Shown here: positions 8,235 through 16,757 of the stretch, in pieces
Position numbering within the stretch: position 1 is the first letter of the stretch
Layout: every line of letters begins with the position of its first letter
Assembly (NCBI GenBank): GCA_041920465.1
Contig: JBHGXW010000075.1
Span: 1-64,000, forward strand
Direction of reading: 5' to 3'
DNA length: 64,000 nucleotides
Source of the DNA: Brevibacillus_H sp041920465
GTDB taxonomy: Bacteria > Bacillota > Bacilli > Brevibacillales > Brevibacillaceae
Translations under genes and position numbers: made by a program
Notes under the pieces: generated by a model
Told to the model about the DNA's origin: nothing
Database searches by the model: none
Seen by the model: the letters and a program-made list of their open reading frames with translations, nothing else

Positions 8235-8741
8235 TTAGCCGTCATAAACACCAGACTGGGAGATGCGGTGAAACAACATTTCAACAGTTTGGCCGATCAA
8301 TAGAATCTCATTCTCTACATAAAGAGCGACCCGATATATGCCTCGTGTATAAAGTGAGGCTTCCTCGCCATTTTGATGATGAATCCAAACCCTGTTAACC
8401 TCCGGATGCAAGGCGGATTTATTCAGTTGGTAGAGAATTTCCGCCTCCTCTCTGGAACCTCTGACAATATTGGCATTCAATCGCTCTGCTTCCTCCGAAG
8501 TGGCAATCAGTCTTTTTCTCCATCTGCCGGAAGGAGTTTGGTATTCCCATGTTCCTGCCGCCCTCGCTCCTTTGGTAATCAAATCTGCTGTCTGCTGCAT
8601 CCTCATTTCCGTAACGCTTGCCTGTTCTGCCAATAACAGCAAGGAAAGCAGGCCGAACATAATGAGCAAGAAAAAAAGCATGGTCAGCATTGTTGATCCA
8701 CGCTCATCGACGAATACGTTATTTTTCACAAATCTCGTCAT
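8235..8741 (-). CDS. TadE/TadG-like pseudopilin, atypical cleavage site
   Basis: 168 residues. The N-terminus is DERGSTMLTMLFFLLIMFG, a TadE-like leader, with Gly before a hydrophobic helix but without the Glu at +5 that prepilin peptidase usually needs. The rest (EMRMQQTADLITKGARAAG, then a beta-rich tail) fits the TadE/TadG group of minor pseudopilins. It overlaps tadE by four bases (ATGA). It is the last clearly tad-like gene of the first module. It may be processed inefficiently or be membrane-retained. Confidence 0.65.
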   Translation of the reverse strand: MTRFVKNNVFVDERGSTMLTMLFFLLIMFGLLSLLLLAEQASVTEMRMQQTADLITKGARAAGTWEYQTPSGRWRKRLIATSEEAERLNANIVRGSREEAEILYQLNKSALHPEVNRVWIHHQNGEEASLYTRGIYRVALYVENEILLIGQTVEMLFHRISQSGVYDG

Positions 8742-9151
8742 CTGGATTGGTCCTCCGCATTCTCTATCATCATTGAATACTCCTCTTCCACCGTATACGG
8801 TTCACCCGATGCAATCAGCCAAAAGCGGACGATAGCCGTAGCTTTAACATGGTTGCCTTTTTCCCACCTTCCTTGTGGTTGAATCTTCACCTCTCTGTTG
8901 TCCATACCGATTGCTTCCGCCAGCTCTTCCATTCCTCTCTCACCTCCATGGTAACGAGCCAGTCCGGCATTAGGCTGAACACAAGCAATTCTCCCTGCTT
9001 CATATGCTGCGGACAAGGCCTTCTGCTTGTTATACATGATCGTAAACTGATCTGCCGCAAACAAGAACAGTAACCATACTAATGGAGAAACCAAAACGAA
9101 CTCCAGCAGTTGGCTGCCATTTTCACATTTTAGGATAGCCGCCCGTTTCAT
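8738..9151 (-). CDS. TadE-like minor pseudopilin
   Basis: 137 residues from the ATG at 9149-9151, which overlaps the prepilin peptidase stop (ATGA) and has GGAAGG upstream. The leader CENGSQLLEFVLVSPLVWLL holds a good prepilin site: cleavage after Gly leaves Ser at +1 and Glu at +5. The helix is followed by an Ala-rich stretch (KALSAAYEAGRIA) and a soluble domain. TadE pseudopilins act in Flp pilus biogenesis. It lies between the peptidase and the atypical TadE-like gene. Confidence 0.75.
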   Translation of the reverse strand: MKRAAILKCENGSQLLEFVLVSPLVWLLFLFAADQFTIMYNKQKALSAAYEAGRIACVQPNAGLARYHGGERGMEELAEAIGMDNREVKIQPQGRWEKGNHVKATAIVRFWLIASGEPYTVEEEYSMMIENAEDQSR

Positions 9152-9636
9152 CTGAATCCTTCCCTTGCCAACAGAAAGCAGTAAGAGATACCAAGTGAGA
9201 CCGCGTACGGAAGGGAATAGGCTGACCGATGAATGGATGGAAGCCACACTTGTCGATGAGTGACCCAACCAACCAGCAGGGTGTACATGTTCGTATAGAG
9301 CTTGATCCAGCGCTTGGGATAGAGGAAGATCGGCAAGATGCTGACAATCAGGGAAATCAAAAACAACAGATAGACGTTATCTCCCCCAATCCATGCAGCA
9401 ACAGCCATTAACAATTTTTGATCTCCCATCCCCATTCCACGTACCGAGACGGGAAGAAACGTAAGTACAAAAGCGAGAGCAACTCCTTTCAAGGCCAGCC
9501 AACCTTCCCCGAGCGTCGTATGATAAAGAAAACCGGCCAGACCAAGAAATAACACCAGTTGGTTAGGAACTCTGCGAAAACGCCAATCCCAACACGCAGC
9601 TAGAAAGAGACCTCCCATGAGCAGCACCTGTGTCAT
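9148..9636 (-). CDS. prepilin peptidase, TadV/CpaA type
   Basis: 162-residue aspartic membrane protease of the A24 family that cleaves the Flp and TadE leaders. Both catalytic aspartates are visible: CWDWRFRRVPN near residue 17 and GMGMGDQKLLMA (the GxGD motif) near residue 90. It lacks the N-methylation domain of PilD, as CpaA/TadV do, and has about five hydrophobic segments. It overlaps the flp gene (9633) and tadE by four bases. It is the only prepilin peptidase in the window, so both tad modules would depend on it. Confidence 0.85.
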   Translation of the reverse strand: MTQVLLMGGLFLAACWDWRFRRVPNQLVLFLGLAGFLYHTTLGEGWLALKGVALAFVLTFLPVSVRGMGMGDQKLLMAVAAWIGGDNVYLLFLISLIVSILPIFLYPKRWIKLYTNMYTLLVGWVTHRQVWLPSIHRSAYSLPYAVSLGISYCFLLAREGFR

Positions 9637-9809
9637 TTGCTGATAGATTCTTTTAATTCCTTCAGCTTCTCGTCTTCCGCCGTTCCCAGTTCACCTAATG
9701 TCGGGATGACCAGGATGAGAATGACCGCTACGATAATCACCATCTCCACAATGGTTACGGCCTCTTCTTCCCGCATAAAGCGGGTGAGATAAGAGCGAAT
9801 TGCCTGCAT
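9633..9809 (-). CDS. Flp-type major pilin
   Basis: 58 residues from the ATG at 9807-9809, placed seven bases after GGAGG; an ATG six bases upstream would sit on the ribosome site. MREEEAVTIVEMVIIVAVI is a Flp leader. The likely cleavage is after Ala, leaving Val at +1 and Glu at +5, where most Flp pilins have Gly before the cut. A hydrophobic helix and a short charged tail (AEDEKLKELKESISK) follow. Flp pilins polymerise into the thin adhesive Tad pilus. The gene lies 80 bases after tadC, a gap that could hold a processing or promoter site for high pilin expression. Confidence 0.8.
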   Translation of the reverse strand: MQAIRSYLTRFMREEEAVTIVEMVIIVAVILILVIPTLGELGTAEDEKLKELKESISK

Positions 9810-9888
9810 AAACATACCTCCCTCAAATAATTGGTAGCCACTTCCTTATCTTGAATTTCGCAAAAGACAAGGCTCTCTGCAAAAAAAT

Positions 9889-10800
9889 TTACAGGTGTTG
9901 CTTGATGCCCATAAATGACGGGCCCATCACCAGAAACAACAAGGGAACCCCCATAAAAACGATAACCAGCGGGATCAAGCGTACACTTAAGCGGTTCATG
10001 TGTTCTGTCGCCTCGTCCTCTTGTTGCTTGATTTGCTCTTCAATATGCATGGAGAGCATGCCGGCTACACTGGTTCCTTTTGTCAAGGACTGGTTAATGT
10101 AGGAGACGATTGTCGTAAACTCGTCTACATCCCAGCGAAACGCCAGCTCTTCCAGGGCGATTCGCCAGTTCCCGCTGCTTTTTTCTGCTGTCTCAAGCAG
10201 CATCAACTCCTGTCCGAGCCTGCCCGCAAATCTTCTGGCTGCCGCCCGAATGGCAGAATGAATCGGCATTCCCGCTTCAATCAACGCAAGCACAACGTTA
10301 AAAAAAAGCGGCGTTTGAAACTTGATTTCGGTCTTGGCCTGTTTGTCCGCAAGTTCTACCAGTTGATTAGGGAAAAGAAAGAGCAGAACAGAAACGGCCA
10401 GAAGAAGCAGTCGTCCGTACCCGGCATGACCTTCCTGAACGATCCCTGCAAAAACATAGCTGCCGGATAAAACGAGACAAACTCCTCCCAGCAATTTGGC
10501 GAGGAGAAGCTCGTAAAGGCTGATATTCCAATGCAGGCGAGACAAGCTTAATGCCAGTTTCTGTTGATCCAGCCCTACGTACAGAGCTATTTTCGTAACT
10601 CTTTCTTGATTGGTCAGCAAATATCTGCTTGTGAAACCTCTTCCTGGTTTACTTCCCGATTGAAAAGCCGAACGTAATTGATTCTTCTGTTCAATGTGAA
10701 TTCTTGAGAACAGATCTGATTTCTGCGAACCGACTATCAGGAAGCAGGAAGGAAGCAAAAAGAAAAATATCCCCAATGCAAAGAGCAGACTAATCATCAT
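9889..10800 (-). CDS. tadC: TadC platform protein (first module)
   Basis: 303-residue GspF/T2SSF-domain membrane protein. An N-terminal helix and a hydrophobic pair around residues 95-150 are followed by the cytoplasmic domain (TPLFFNVVLALIEAGMPIHS) and C-terminal hydrophobic helices (LIPLVIVFMGVPLLFLVMGP). With TadB it forms the inner-membrane base that CpaF drives. Start ATG at 10800 overlaps the tadB stop by four bases. The region from here down to flp is the one non-overlapping junction of the first module. Confidence 0.85.
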   Translation of the reverse strand: MMISLLFALGIFFFLLPSCFLIVGSQKSDLFSRIHIEQKNQLRSAFQSGSKPGRGFTSRYLLTNQERVTKIALYVGLDQQKLALSLSRLHWNISLYELLLAKLLGGVCLVLSGSYVFAGIVQEGHAGYGRLLLLAVSVLLFLFPNQLVELADKQAKTEIKFQTPLFFNVVLALIEAGMPIHSAIRAAARRFAGRLGQELMLLETAEKSSGNWRIALEELAFRWDVDEFTTIVSYINQSLTKGTSVAGMLSMHIEEQIKQQEDEATEHMNRLSVRLIPLVIVFMGVPLLFLVMGPSFMGIKQHL

Positions 10801-11711
10801 TTCGATTGGGCCTCCCGTTTGCTTAATGGATAAAGGGCAATATAACGGATAATCTCTCCCCCGATCAAAATGGCAAGAAACGCTCCGAGCAAAAGCACCC
10901 TTCCTTGCAGCGTTTGGGTCAAGGGTTCAAAGTGGCGGGGATTGTTTGCGTATAGAGCCATGACAAAAATAAATGGCATAATCGTTAAGAGATTCACTTG
11001 CGAGAGGATCTGAGAGAGAGCCGCTCTTTGTCTTCTTTGCATCTGTCTGCGGCGCAAAATGGCGGTTGCCGCCGCGTCCAGCGTCTTGGCCATATCGCCC
11101 CCTAATTCCCGCTGCACCAGTAAAATAGTCGTCAAATAAGAAATGTCCGAAGAGCTTGTCCTCTCCTGCATTTCCCGCAGTGCCATCTCCAGCGGTACTT
11201 GTCCCCGCAGTAATTTGACAAGACGCTGATATTCATTCCTGACGATGAGAGGTACAAACATGCTGTCTGCCACCGTTTGGAAGGCATGCAGATAAGAGGG
11301 ATTGGTACGGAGCGAAGCGGCCATTACACGTAATGCCCGCACATTTCCTTCTTCAAACTGCTCCTTCCGTTTGGTCTTGACCAGCATGATGATTCGTTCA
11401 CTGGCTAATATCCCCATCGCAAAGAAAGGGAGTGATAACATCCATGAATCAAGGATGGCATGGCATAACAGAATGGCCAAACCTCCTGCGCCACAAGTTA
11501 TGGCTGCATACTGACGGACTCCAATTCCTGTTTGCTCCGGTTGTAATCTTTGTTCCAGGATCGTAAACACGGTTTTTCTTTTTTCTTTAAGACGGCTCAA
11601 ACCGTTCTCTTCCGGTTCTTCCTGTTGGGTCCAACGCAATTTCGGCAGGGGAATCAGAGAAACAGCGGTTAATAATCCGACAGTCATTGACCATACAATG
11701 GTTGCGTTCAA
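10797..11711 (-). CDS. tadB: TadB platform protein (first module)
   Basis: 304 residues. The GspF-domain layout has an N-terminal helix, a hydrophobic pair around residues 65-105, a soluble helical domain (ALRVMAASLRTNPSYLHAFQ, then YLTTILLVQRELGGDMAKTL) and two terminal helices. It contains the G-G-D-x-A-x-x-L-D motif typical of the T2SSF domain. It starts 14 bases after cpaF. It is longer and more typical than the second-module TadB (1164-2069). Confidence 0.85.
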   Translation of the reverse strand: MNATIVWSMTVGLLTAVSLIPLPKLRWTQQEEPEENGLSRLKEKRKTVFTILEQRLQPEQTGIGVRQYAAITCGAGGLAILLCHAILDSWMLSLPFFAMGILASERIIMLVKTKRKEQFEEGNVRALRVMAASLRTNPSYLHAFQTVADSMFVPLIVRNEYQRLVKLLRGQVPLEMALREMQERTSSSDISYLTTILLVQRELGGDMAKTLDAAATAILRRRQMQRRQRAALSQILSQVNLLTIMPFIFVMALYANNPRHFEPLTQTLQGRVLLLGAFLAILIGGEIIRYIALYPLSKREAQSK

Positions 11712-11725
11712 TCAATCACTCCCTT

Positions 11726-13213
11726 TTACATAAGGATAGGCGTTGTAAAAAAGACCTGATCAATTTGTTCATCAGTAAGTCCTTTGGCGCGCCATTTGCG
11801 GATCAATCGCTCCGGTTTGTAACCGGTCCATCGAAACTGCCCTACAATCCTGCCATTTTCCACTCCGATCGGTTCGTATACATAAATATCTTGCAGATAA
11901 ACCCGATTCGGTGCCACCTGCTTCACGTTGCACGTCCGCCTGATTAGCTCCTCATGGGATTCCCCTGTTCCTACTACTTCGGTAATCGCTACTACTTTCC
12001 GGCTGCCATCCTCCTCGAACCGTTTGAGCTGGACGATCAGATCGAGAGCGGAACCAATCATCAAATTCCGCTCCAGCGAATGATACGATTCATCTGCTTT
12101 GCCAAACAGAATCGGCAGAGTGGAATCAATCAGGGCTCTTGGCGAATTGGCGTGCGCCGTACTCCAGGAACCGGGGTGATCGGTGTTCATCGCCCACAAG
12201 ATATCAATGATCTCTCCGCCCCGCGTCTCTCCAACAATGATGATGTCCGGCCTTTTCCGAAGCGACAGCCTGACACAATCCCGTATGGAAAATCCGCCTT
12301 TTCCTTCGTGGTTCATCGGCTTCGCCAAAAAGCGTCTGACAAACGGATGGGCAAGCTTAAGCTCCAAAACATCCTCAATCGTAATGACACTTAAATAGTC
12401 GGGTATATACTGAGACAGGAGATTGAGAAAATGGGTTTTGCCTGATCCGGTTCCGCCGCTGACCAAACCTGATGCACGGCTTAAGCCAATTGACCGCTTC
12501 AGAAATTCCAGCATGGGATCACAAATCGAACCAAACCTAAGAAAATCTCTCTCTGTCAAAAGCGAGCGGTGCTTCCGAATCGTCAGGGTATGCCCGTCCG
12601 GTGTAATAATCCGGTGGGTTGCGGCAATCCGCGATCCGTCAGGCAGTTGGGTGTTCAGCTCCGCTTTCGTCTCGTTAAACTCCCGGCCCATGGTGGCGGC
12701 AATCTGTTCAATCGTATGCAATAGCTGTTCTTCACTCTGGAACAAAGGGTACGGCAAGCGTTCGAGACGTCCTGTGCTTTTGCGCTCAATCACCACAAAA
12801 TCATATCGATGGAGAAGAATCTCGGTAATGTCATCATCCTCAAGCAGATGATCAAGCGGTCCCCATCCCGTCAATTCATGGAGCAAGCGATTGGTTTCCG
12901 TTTCTGATTGCACCGTGGTGAGCGGCGCACTCGCCTCCAAGAGCAAACGAATGTCTCGTTTCAACTCTTCCAGATATTCCGGCTTTTCCTTGTCTTCCCA
13001 TAGTCTGCGTCCATGTTTTTCGACGATTTTCAGTTTGAGCTGGGTGGATTGTTCGTCGGTTAAATAACTCGCCTGTGTAACACTGTCCGGCGAGCTGATC
13101 ATCCGGTCAAGCGAGTGGTGCTGTGTCCGGTTGCCGGATCGGCTGGACTGGCGCAATTCAAGGGGTGTATTCGATTCTTGTAATCCTAACAGGGTTCTCC
13201 GGTTAAAATTCAT
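11726..13213 (-). CDS. cpaF: CpaF/TadA secretion ATPase (first module)
   Basis: 495-residue VirB11/TadA-type hexameric ATPase that powers Flp pilus assembly. The sequence shows an N-terminal domain with GWGPLDHLLEDDDITEIL, which is typical of CpaF, then Walker A GGTGSGKTH (residues 253-261), an Asp box (ITIEDVLELKL), Walker B RPDIIIVGETRG (about 321-332) and a His box (GSWSTAHANSP, about 348-358). All key residues are present. The first 50 residues are a low-complexity Ser/Gln-rich extension. It overlaps cpaE by four bases. Confidence 0.92.
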   Translation of the reverse strand: MNFNRRTLLGLQESNTPLELRQSSRSGNRTQHHSLDRMISSPDSVTQASYLTDEQSTQLKLKIVEKHGRRLWEDKEKPEYLEELKRDIRLLLEASAPLTTVQSETETNRLLHELTGWGPLDHLLEDDDITEILLHRYDFVVIERKSTGRLERLPYPLFQSEEQLLHTIEQIAATMGREFNETKAELNTQLPDGSRIAATHRIITPDGHTLTIRKHRSLLTERDFLRFGSICDPMLEFLKRSIGLSRASGLVSGGTGSGKTHFLNLLSQYIPDYLSVITIEDVLELKLAHPFVRRFLAKPMNHEGKGGFSIRDCVRLSLRKRPDIIIVGETRGGEIIDILWAMNTDHPGSWSTAHANSPRALIDSTLPILFGKADESYHSLERNLMIGSALDLIVQLKRFEEDGSRKVVAITEVVGTGESHEELIRRTCNVKQVAPNRVYLQDIYVYEPIGVENGRIVGQFRWTGYKPERLIRKWRAKGLTDEQIDQVFFTTPILM

Positions 13214-14655
13214 CGGGTTCCACCTCTCTTAAGCGAACCAAACCATCTGGAGATTAACGAACGTTCTCGAGTTTTCGCAGGTTGTGCGTGCTGATCCTTT
13301 TCCTTGCCTTCGAAGAGCAGGGTCTTCCCAAGCGATAACAGCGCATCTTTGGCAGGCGAGCGTCCGACCGACAAGACGATGGACTTCCCGGCATTGATCG
13401 AACGTTTCACTTCCTCGTCATCAGGAATGGTAAACAGCGTTTTACTCGGGTGAAGCTGAAAATACGCCCGGATTTCCTCCAGTGTGTACATCTCTTTTCT
13501 TTGCAGCCGATTGATGCAGATCTGAATTCGTTCTTCGGGATAATTGGCTTCCCGCAAAAGCTTTAACATCCGGTGAATATTTTCGATGGCATCCACGACA
13601 GGGTTTCCTACCATGATTACTTTTTCGGCAAAAAACAGGGCTTGGATCGTGGCATCCGTTGTATCGGGGGCCGTATCCAGAAGGATCACATCATAGTCGC
13701 TTTGCTTGAGCGTTTCTAAAATTACATACAGATGATAATCTTTAATCTCAAAACTATTGCGAATATCCCGGGGGGAGGTAAGAATATGCAATCCGGATTC
13801 CTCGTGTACGACTGCATACTTCCCCACTTCCTGCGGTGACAGGTTTATCCGCAGGCTGTATTCCTGCCATTCTTCATGACTGAGCGATTCAATTGGCCGT
13901 CCGTCATACGCGGCAAATCTTTGAATCTGTTCGTTAATCTGCTGGACCCATGTATATAGATTGGGGGTTCGCGGCAGGTTCAGGGTAGTGGCAAACGTCC
14001 CCAAATCGAGATTAAAATCGACCGCCAACACCTTATACGGTCTGCCCTCGATCTGCTGCTGAGAAAAATAGATTGCCAACTCGCGGGACAAAAAAGTTTT
14101 GCCTACTCCCCCTTTTGGCCCGTAAACCGTAATCATTTTCTTCTTTTTAGGCTGTGCGGGCGGGTAGGAACCAAAATCATTTTGCCTTGGCACAGCGGAC
14201 AATGGCTGTATCGGTTGAATTGCTTGTATTGGCTGGATCTGGATTAACTGATTGGAAAAAGCACCATGGCTTGGGCGATGAATCAGGGAACCGGCAAGAA
14301 ACTCAAGCTGATTTGCTTCAATCGGCTTGGCGATTACCCAAACCCCTAGGCTGCGCAAAAACGGCTCCGCCATAAGCTCCCGCGGCATGCAGGCGGCAAT
14401 GCAGACAATCTCCGGAAAATACAGCCGTACCTGTTGGCAAATAACCGCCGCCTCCGCTCCAGGTAACCCCTCTCCCCCCACGATGACCATATCGGGCTTG
14501 GCACTCTTGATAACAGATAAAATCTCGTCTGCCTGGGTCACTTCCTGGCATACGGTAAGAACAGGGCTTGCCGCCAGCCTGCCAGCCAGTTCCCGATTGG
14601 AGGTCGAGTCTGCGTCAATTAGCAATAATCGCTTGCGTTGATCCCCTATGTTCAT
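13210..14655 (-). CDS. cpaE: CpaE/TadZ: pseudo-receiver plus MinD-like ATPase
   Basis: 481 residues. Residues 1-125 are a receiver-like domain in which the phospho-acceptor position is lost (PDMVIVGGEGLPG) while the later lysine (IAKPIE) remains. A Gln/Pro/Ile-rich linker follows at about 137-153, then a MinD-like ATPase with an intact deviant Walker A (YGPKGGVGKTF, 178-188), an AVDFNLDLGTFAT switch and VILLDTAPDTTD. It localises the Tad machine. It overlaps cpaB and cpaF by four bases. In contrast to its second-module counterpart, the P-loop is intact. Confidence 0.88.
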   Translation of the reverse strand: MNIGDQRKRLLLIDADSTSNRELAGRLAASPVLTVCQEVTQADEILSVIKSAKPDMVIVGGEGLPGAEAAVICQQVRLYFPEIVCIAACMPRELMAEPFLRSLGVWVIAKPIEANQLEFLAGSLIHRPSHGAFSNQLIQIQPIQAIQPIQPLSAVPRQNDFGSYPPAQPKKKKMITVYGPKGGVGKTFLSRELAIYFSQQQIEGRPYKVLAVDFNLDLGTFATTLNLPRTPNLYTWVQQINEQIQRFAAYDGRPIESLSHEEWQEYSLRINLSPQEVGKYAVVHEESGLHILTSPRDIRNSFEIKDYHLYVILETLKQSDYDVILLDTAPDTTDATIQALFFAEKVIMVGNPVVDAIENIHRMLKLLREANYPEERIQICINRLQRKEMYTLEEIRAYFQLHPSKTLFTIPDDEEVKRSINAGKSIVLSVGRSPAKDALLSLGKTLLFEGKEKDQHAQPAKTRERSLISRWFGSLKRGGTR

Positions 14656-15392
14656 TCTTCCACCTCTTGTGTACTCCAGCGTTTTTTGGTTTTCATCAAG
14701 GCATTGGCGAATGTCAGGTCACCAATGCCATGGGGCTTTGACTCCATGGAGGAAGCTTTGCCTAAGTGAATCTTGCCGTAGTGGATGGCGTGGGTTAAGA
14801 GGACAGCTTCTTCCAATCTGAGCGCAATGGTGACACCGCTCAATTTCGGGTTCTCTCCCTCCATCTCACGCTGCAAGGAAATAACCGGCATGGATCGGAG
14901 CAATAGTCCTGTATGTGCCCCTTGTTCATCTTCAAACGAAGCGTAAACATGCACTTTATCTCCAACCGTCAAATGCGGAGTGACTCCGACAATGTTGTCA
15001 ACGGCGATACTCATGCCGGTTGTCGAATCGGGCAGTTGGGCATCCATGTTTTCCTCGTCGTCTTGTTTGACATCACTGGTTAACAGCGGTACTCCTCCTG
15101 TCAACCGACGGATAACCGGAATTCCCGCAATTTCTCCTCTTTGCGACCAGGCAATCAGCCCTTCAATCGGCGGCTGATTGGCGTCGCTGATGCTGAAACC
15201 GCCTGTGATGATAGTGGATGGTTCGATCATCTCCTCCGACAGCTTGCTGCCCCCTTCTACCGTAATCCCCTCCTTTAGCTTGATATAGGTGAAGGTTGAC
15301 GGCTTTACGATCTGGTAGGAACCGAAGGCAACGGTTCCCGCCAACAACAGGATGGCCATGAACCGCACCGGATGGATGGCTGGTAGCTTCAT
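14652..15392 (-). CDS. cpaB: CpaB/RcpC-type SAF-domain protein (first module)
   Basis: 246 residues from the ATG at 15390-15392, which has GGAGA eight bases upstream; the frame can be extended to 15437 but that start has no ribosome site. One N-terminal membrane helix (FMAILLLAGTVAFGSYQIV) is followed by SAF-type sequence (VTPHLTVGDKVHVYASFED) and an extended tail. It is the first gene of the tad locus, 60 bases after a hairpin with a T-run that could attenuate the operon. The role is inferred from operon position and SAF features. Confidence 0.75.
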   Translation of the reverse strand: MKLPAIHPVRFMAILLLAGTVAFGSYQIVKPSTFTYIKLKEGITVEGGSKLSEEMIEPSTIITGGFSISDANQPPIEGLIAWSQRGEIAGIPVIRRLTGGVPLLTSDVKQDDEENMDAQLPDSTTGMSIAVDNIVGVTPHLTVGDKVHVYASFEDEQGAHTGLLLRSMPVISLQREMEGENPKLSGVTIALRLEEAVLLTHAIHYGKIHLGKASSMESKPHGIGDLTFANALMKTKKRWSTQEVEE

Positions 15393-15454
15393 AGCATCGC
15401 TCTCCGTTTCTCTAGGTACATCTGCTGGTTCTACCATATCGGTAACGGTTGGGA

Positions 15455-15483
15455 CAAAAAAAGCAGCGTCATATCAACGCTGC
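15455..15483 (-). terminator. intrinsic terminator or attenuator in the tad leader
   Basis: On the minus strand GCAGCGT-7-ACGCTGC is followed at once by seven T's, a clean Rho-independent structure. It lies between the candidate promoter at 15498-15527 and cpaB and there is no minus-strand gene just upstream to terminate, so it would act on the tad transcript itself or protect it from read-through. Confidence 0.75.
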
Positions 15484-15497
15484 CTAACCTAATTGCC

Positions 15498-15527
15498 AAT
15501 ATAAAAATAAAGTTAAATTATTTGTAA
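15498..15527 (-). promoter_or_regulatory. candidate sigma-A promoter for the tad locus
   Basis: TTACAA (15527-15522) and TATATT (15503-15498) are separated by 18 bases on the minus strand in a very AT-rich intergenic region. The predicted start lies just upstream of the hairpin at 15455-15483. Confidence 0.35.
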
Positions 15528-15656
15528 CATTTCCCAGAGTTAAATTATGGTAATATCATCTTGATTGTAATTATTTTCCGTAAGTGATAGTTAATGTAAA
15601 TAAAAAGTAATATTTCATGTAATTCAGAAATTCAATTTGAAGAAAGGATGATCTAA

Positions 15657-16692
15657 ATGAGAAAAAGATTCGGAAATTGATTTTTATGCTCAGCTGTTTT
15701 ATTTGCTGCACTTTTTTCTACTGTACAAATTCATCCAGAGACTACATATGCAAAAAACTAAACAAATGAAGGAAATCAATAATGGACAACAAACATACGT
15801 GGAATCGGAAACATATAGTAAGCAAAATAACCCTGAAAAACTAAAAGAAATAGTTGTTCCAGACAAAATTAAAAAGCAATTAGTGGAACCCGATGCGGAA
15901 TTAACTTCTTATACAAAAAGCAAAACCTTTGCAATAGTTGATGAAGAAGGTAATACATCAATTATTACGAAAGATCAAGCAAAAGAAATGAAAGAAAAGT
16001 TCAATGTGAACTCATTGACCGAATTAGTAGACAATGAAAAAGCTAAAGAAAAATTAAAGAAAGCTAAGACTAATAAGCAAAGTAAAGGAAAAATTAAACC
16101 ACGTGCTCAGTATGACTCTGACAGTGTTTACGTTTGGGACATTACAGGTGAACTATACACCTATACCCTTTCTGCCTATAATGGCTATAATTCTCGAGCG
16201 CAATTTTTAGCTGAATATACAGGTGTTACTTTACTCCCAAATGGGTCTGATGATAAGAATGACTTCATATCATCAGGGTGGGGATCCGATACCTCTATGT
16301 TCATTGAGTCTCTTCAAGCATGGACTTATCATACCTTCTACGGAGGCTCTACTGGTAATTAATCTATTAGAACTGATATACCAAATAATAGACAAATTTA
16401 CACCGCTAACCAAATTTCTCTATTTTATAAAGACATATTAAAGGACTCAAATGGTAATTCTTATGTCGCAACAGATGCTTTTCTTAATCTAGTTGTTAGA
16501 AAACAAACAAAGTCAAATCAGGAAGGCTGGGTAAATACCGAACTAGGTCATACCTATACGTACACAACAATCACTCCGGAAATTTCCATTTCTTATACAA
16601 CTCCATATGATGTTACTATTGGGTACACTGCAGGTTTCTCAGAAACTACAGAGGTTAAAACTGTACCAAATAGCGCTCAATTTCTATTCTAA
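15657..16692 (+). pseudogene. secreted protein of unknown family, disrupted by two stops and one frameshift
   Basis: An ATG at 15657 with AAAGGATG upstream opens a clear signal peptide, but codon 8 is TGA (15678-15680), where TGG would give NWFLCSAVLFAALFST. The frame then shifts at a run of six A's (15752-15757); five A's would restore TYAKTKQMKE. The long open stretch (15759-16362) ends in TAA, and the same frame continues for 109 more codons (SIRTDIPNNRQIYTANQISL onward) to TAA at 16690-16692. The restored protein would be about 344 residues: a signal peptide, a Lys/Glu-rich helical region, then a Tyr/Thr/Ser-rich beta domain. I recognise no family. The rest of the reading frame is well kept, so decay looks recent. 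Confidence 0.75.
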
Positions 16693-16757
16693 TGTGTTTT
16701 AGCAGCTCTATTTTCGAATGGAGCTGCTTCATTTCTATTCTAATAGGAGATTTTAAA

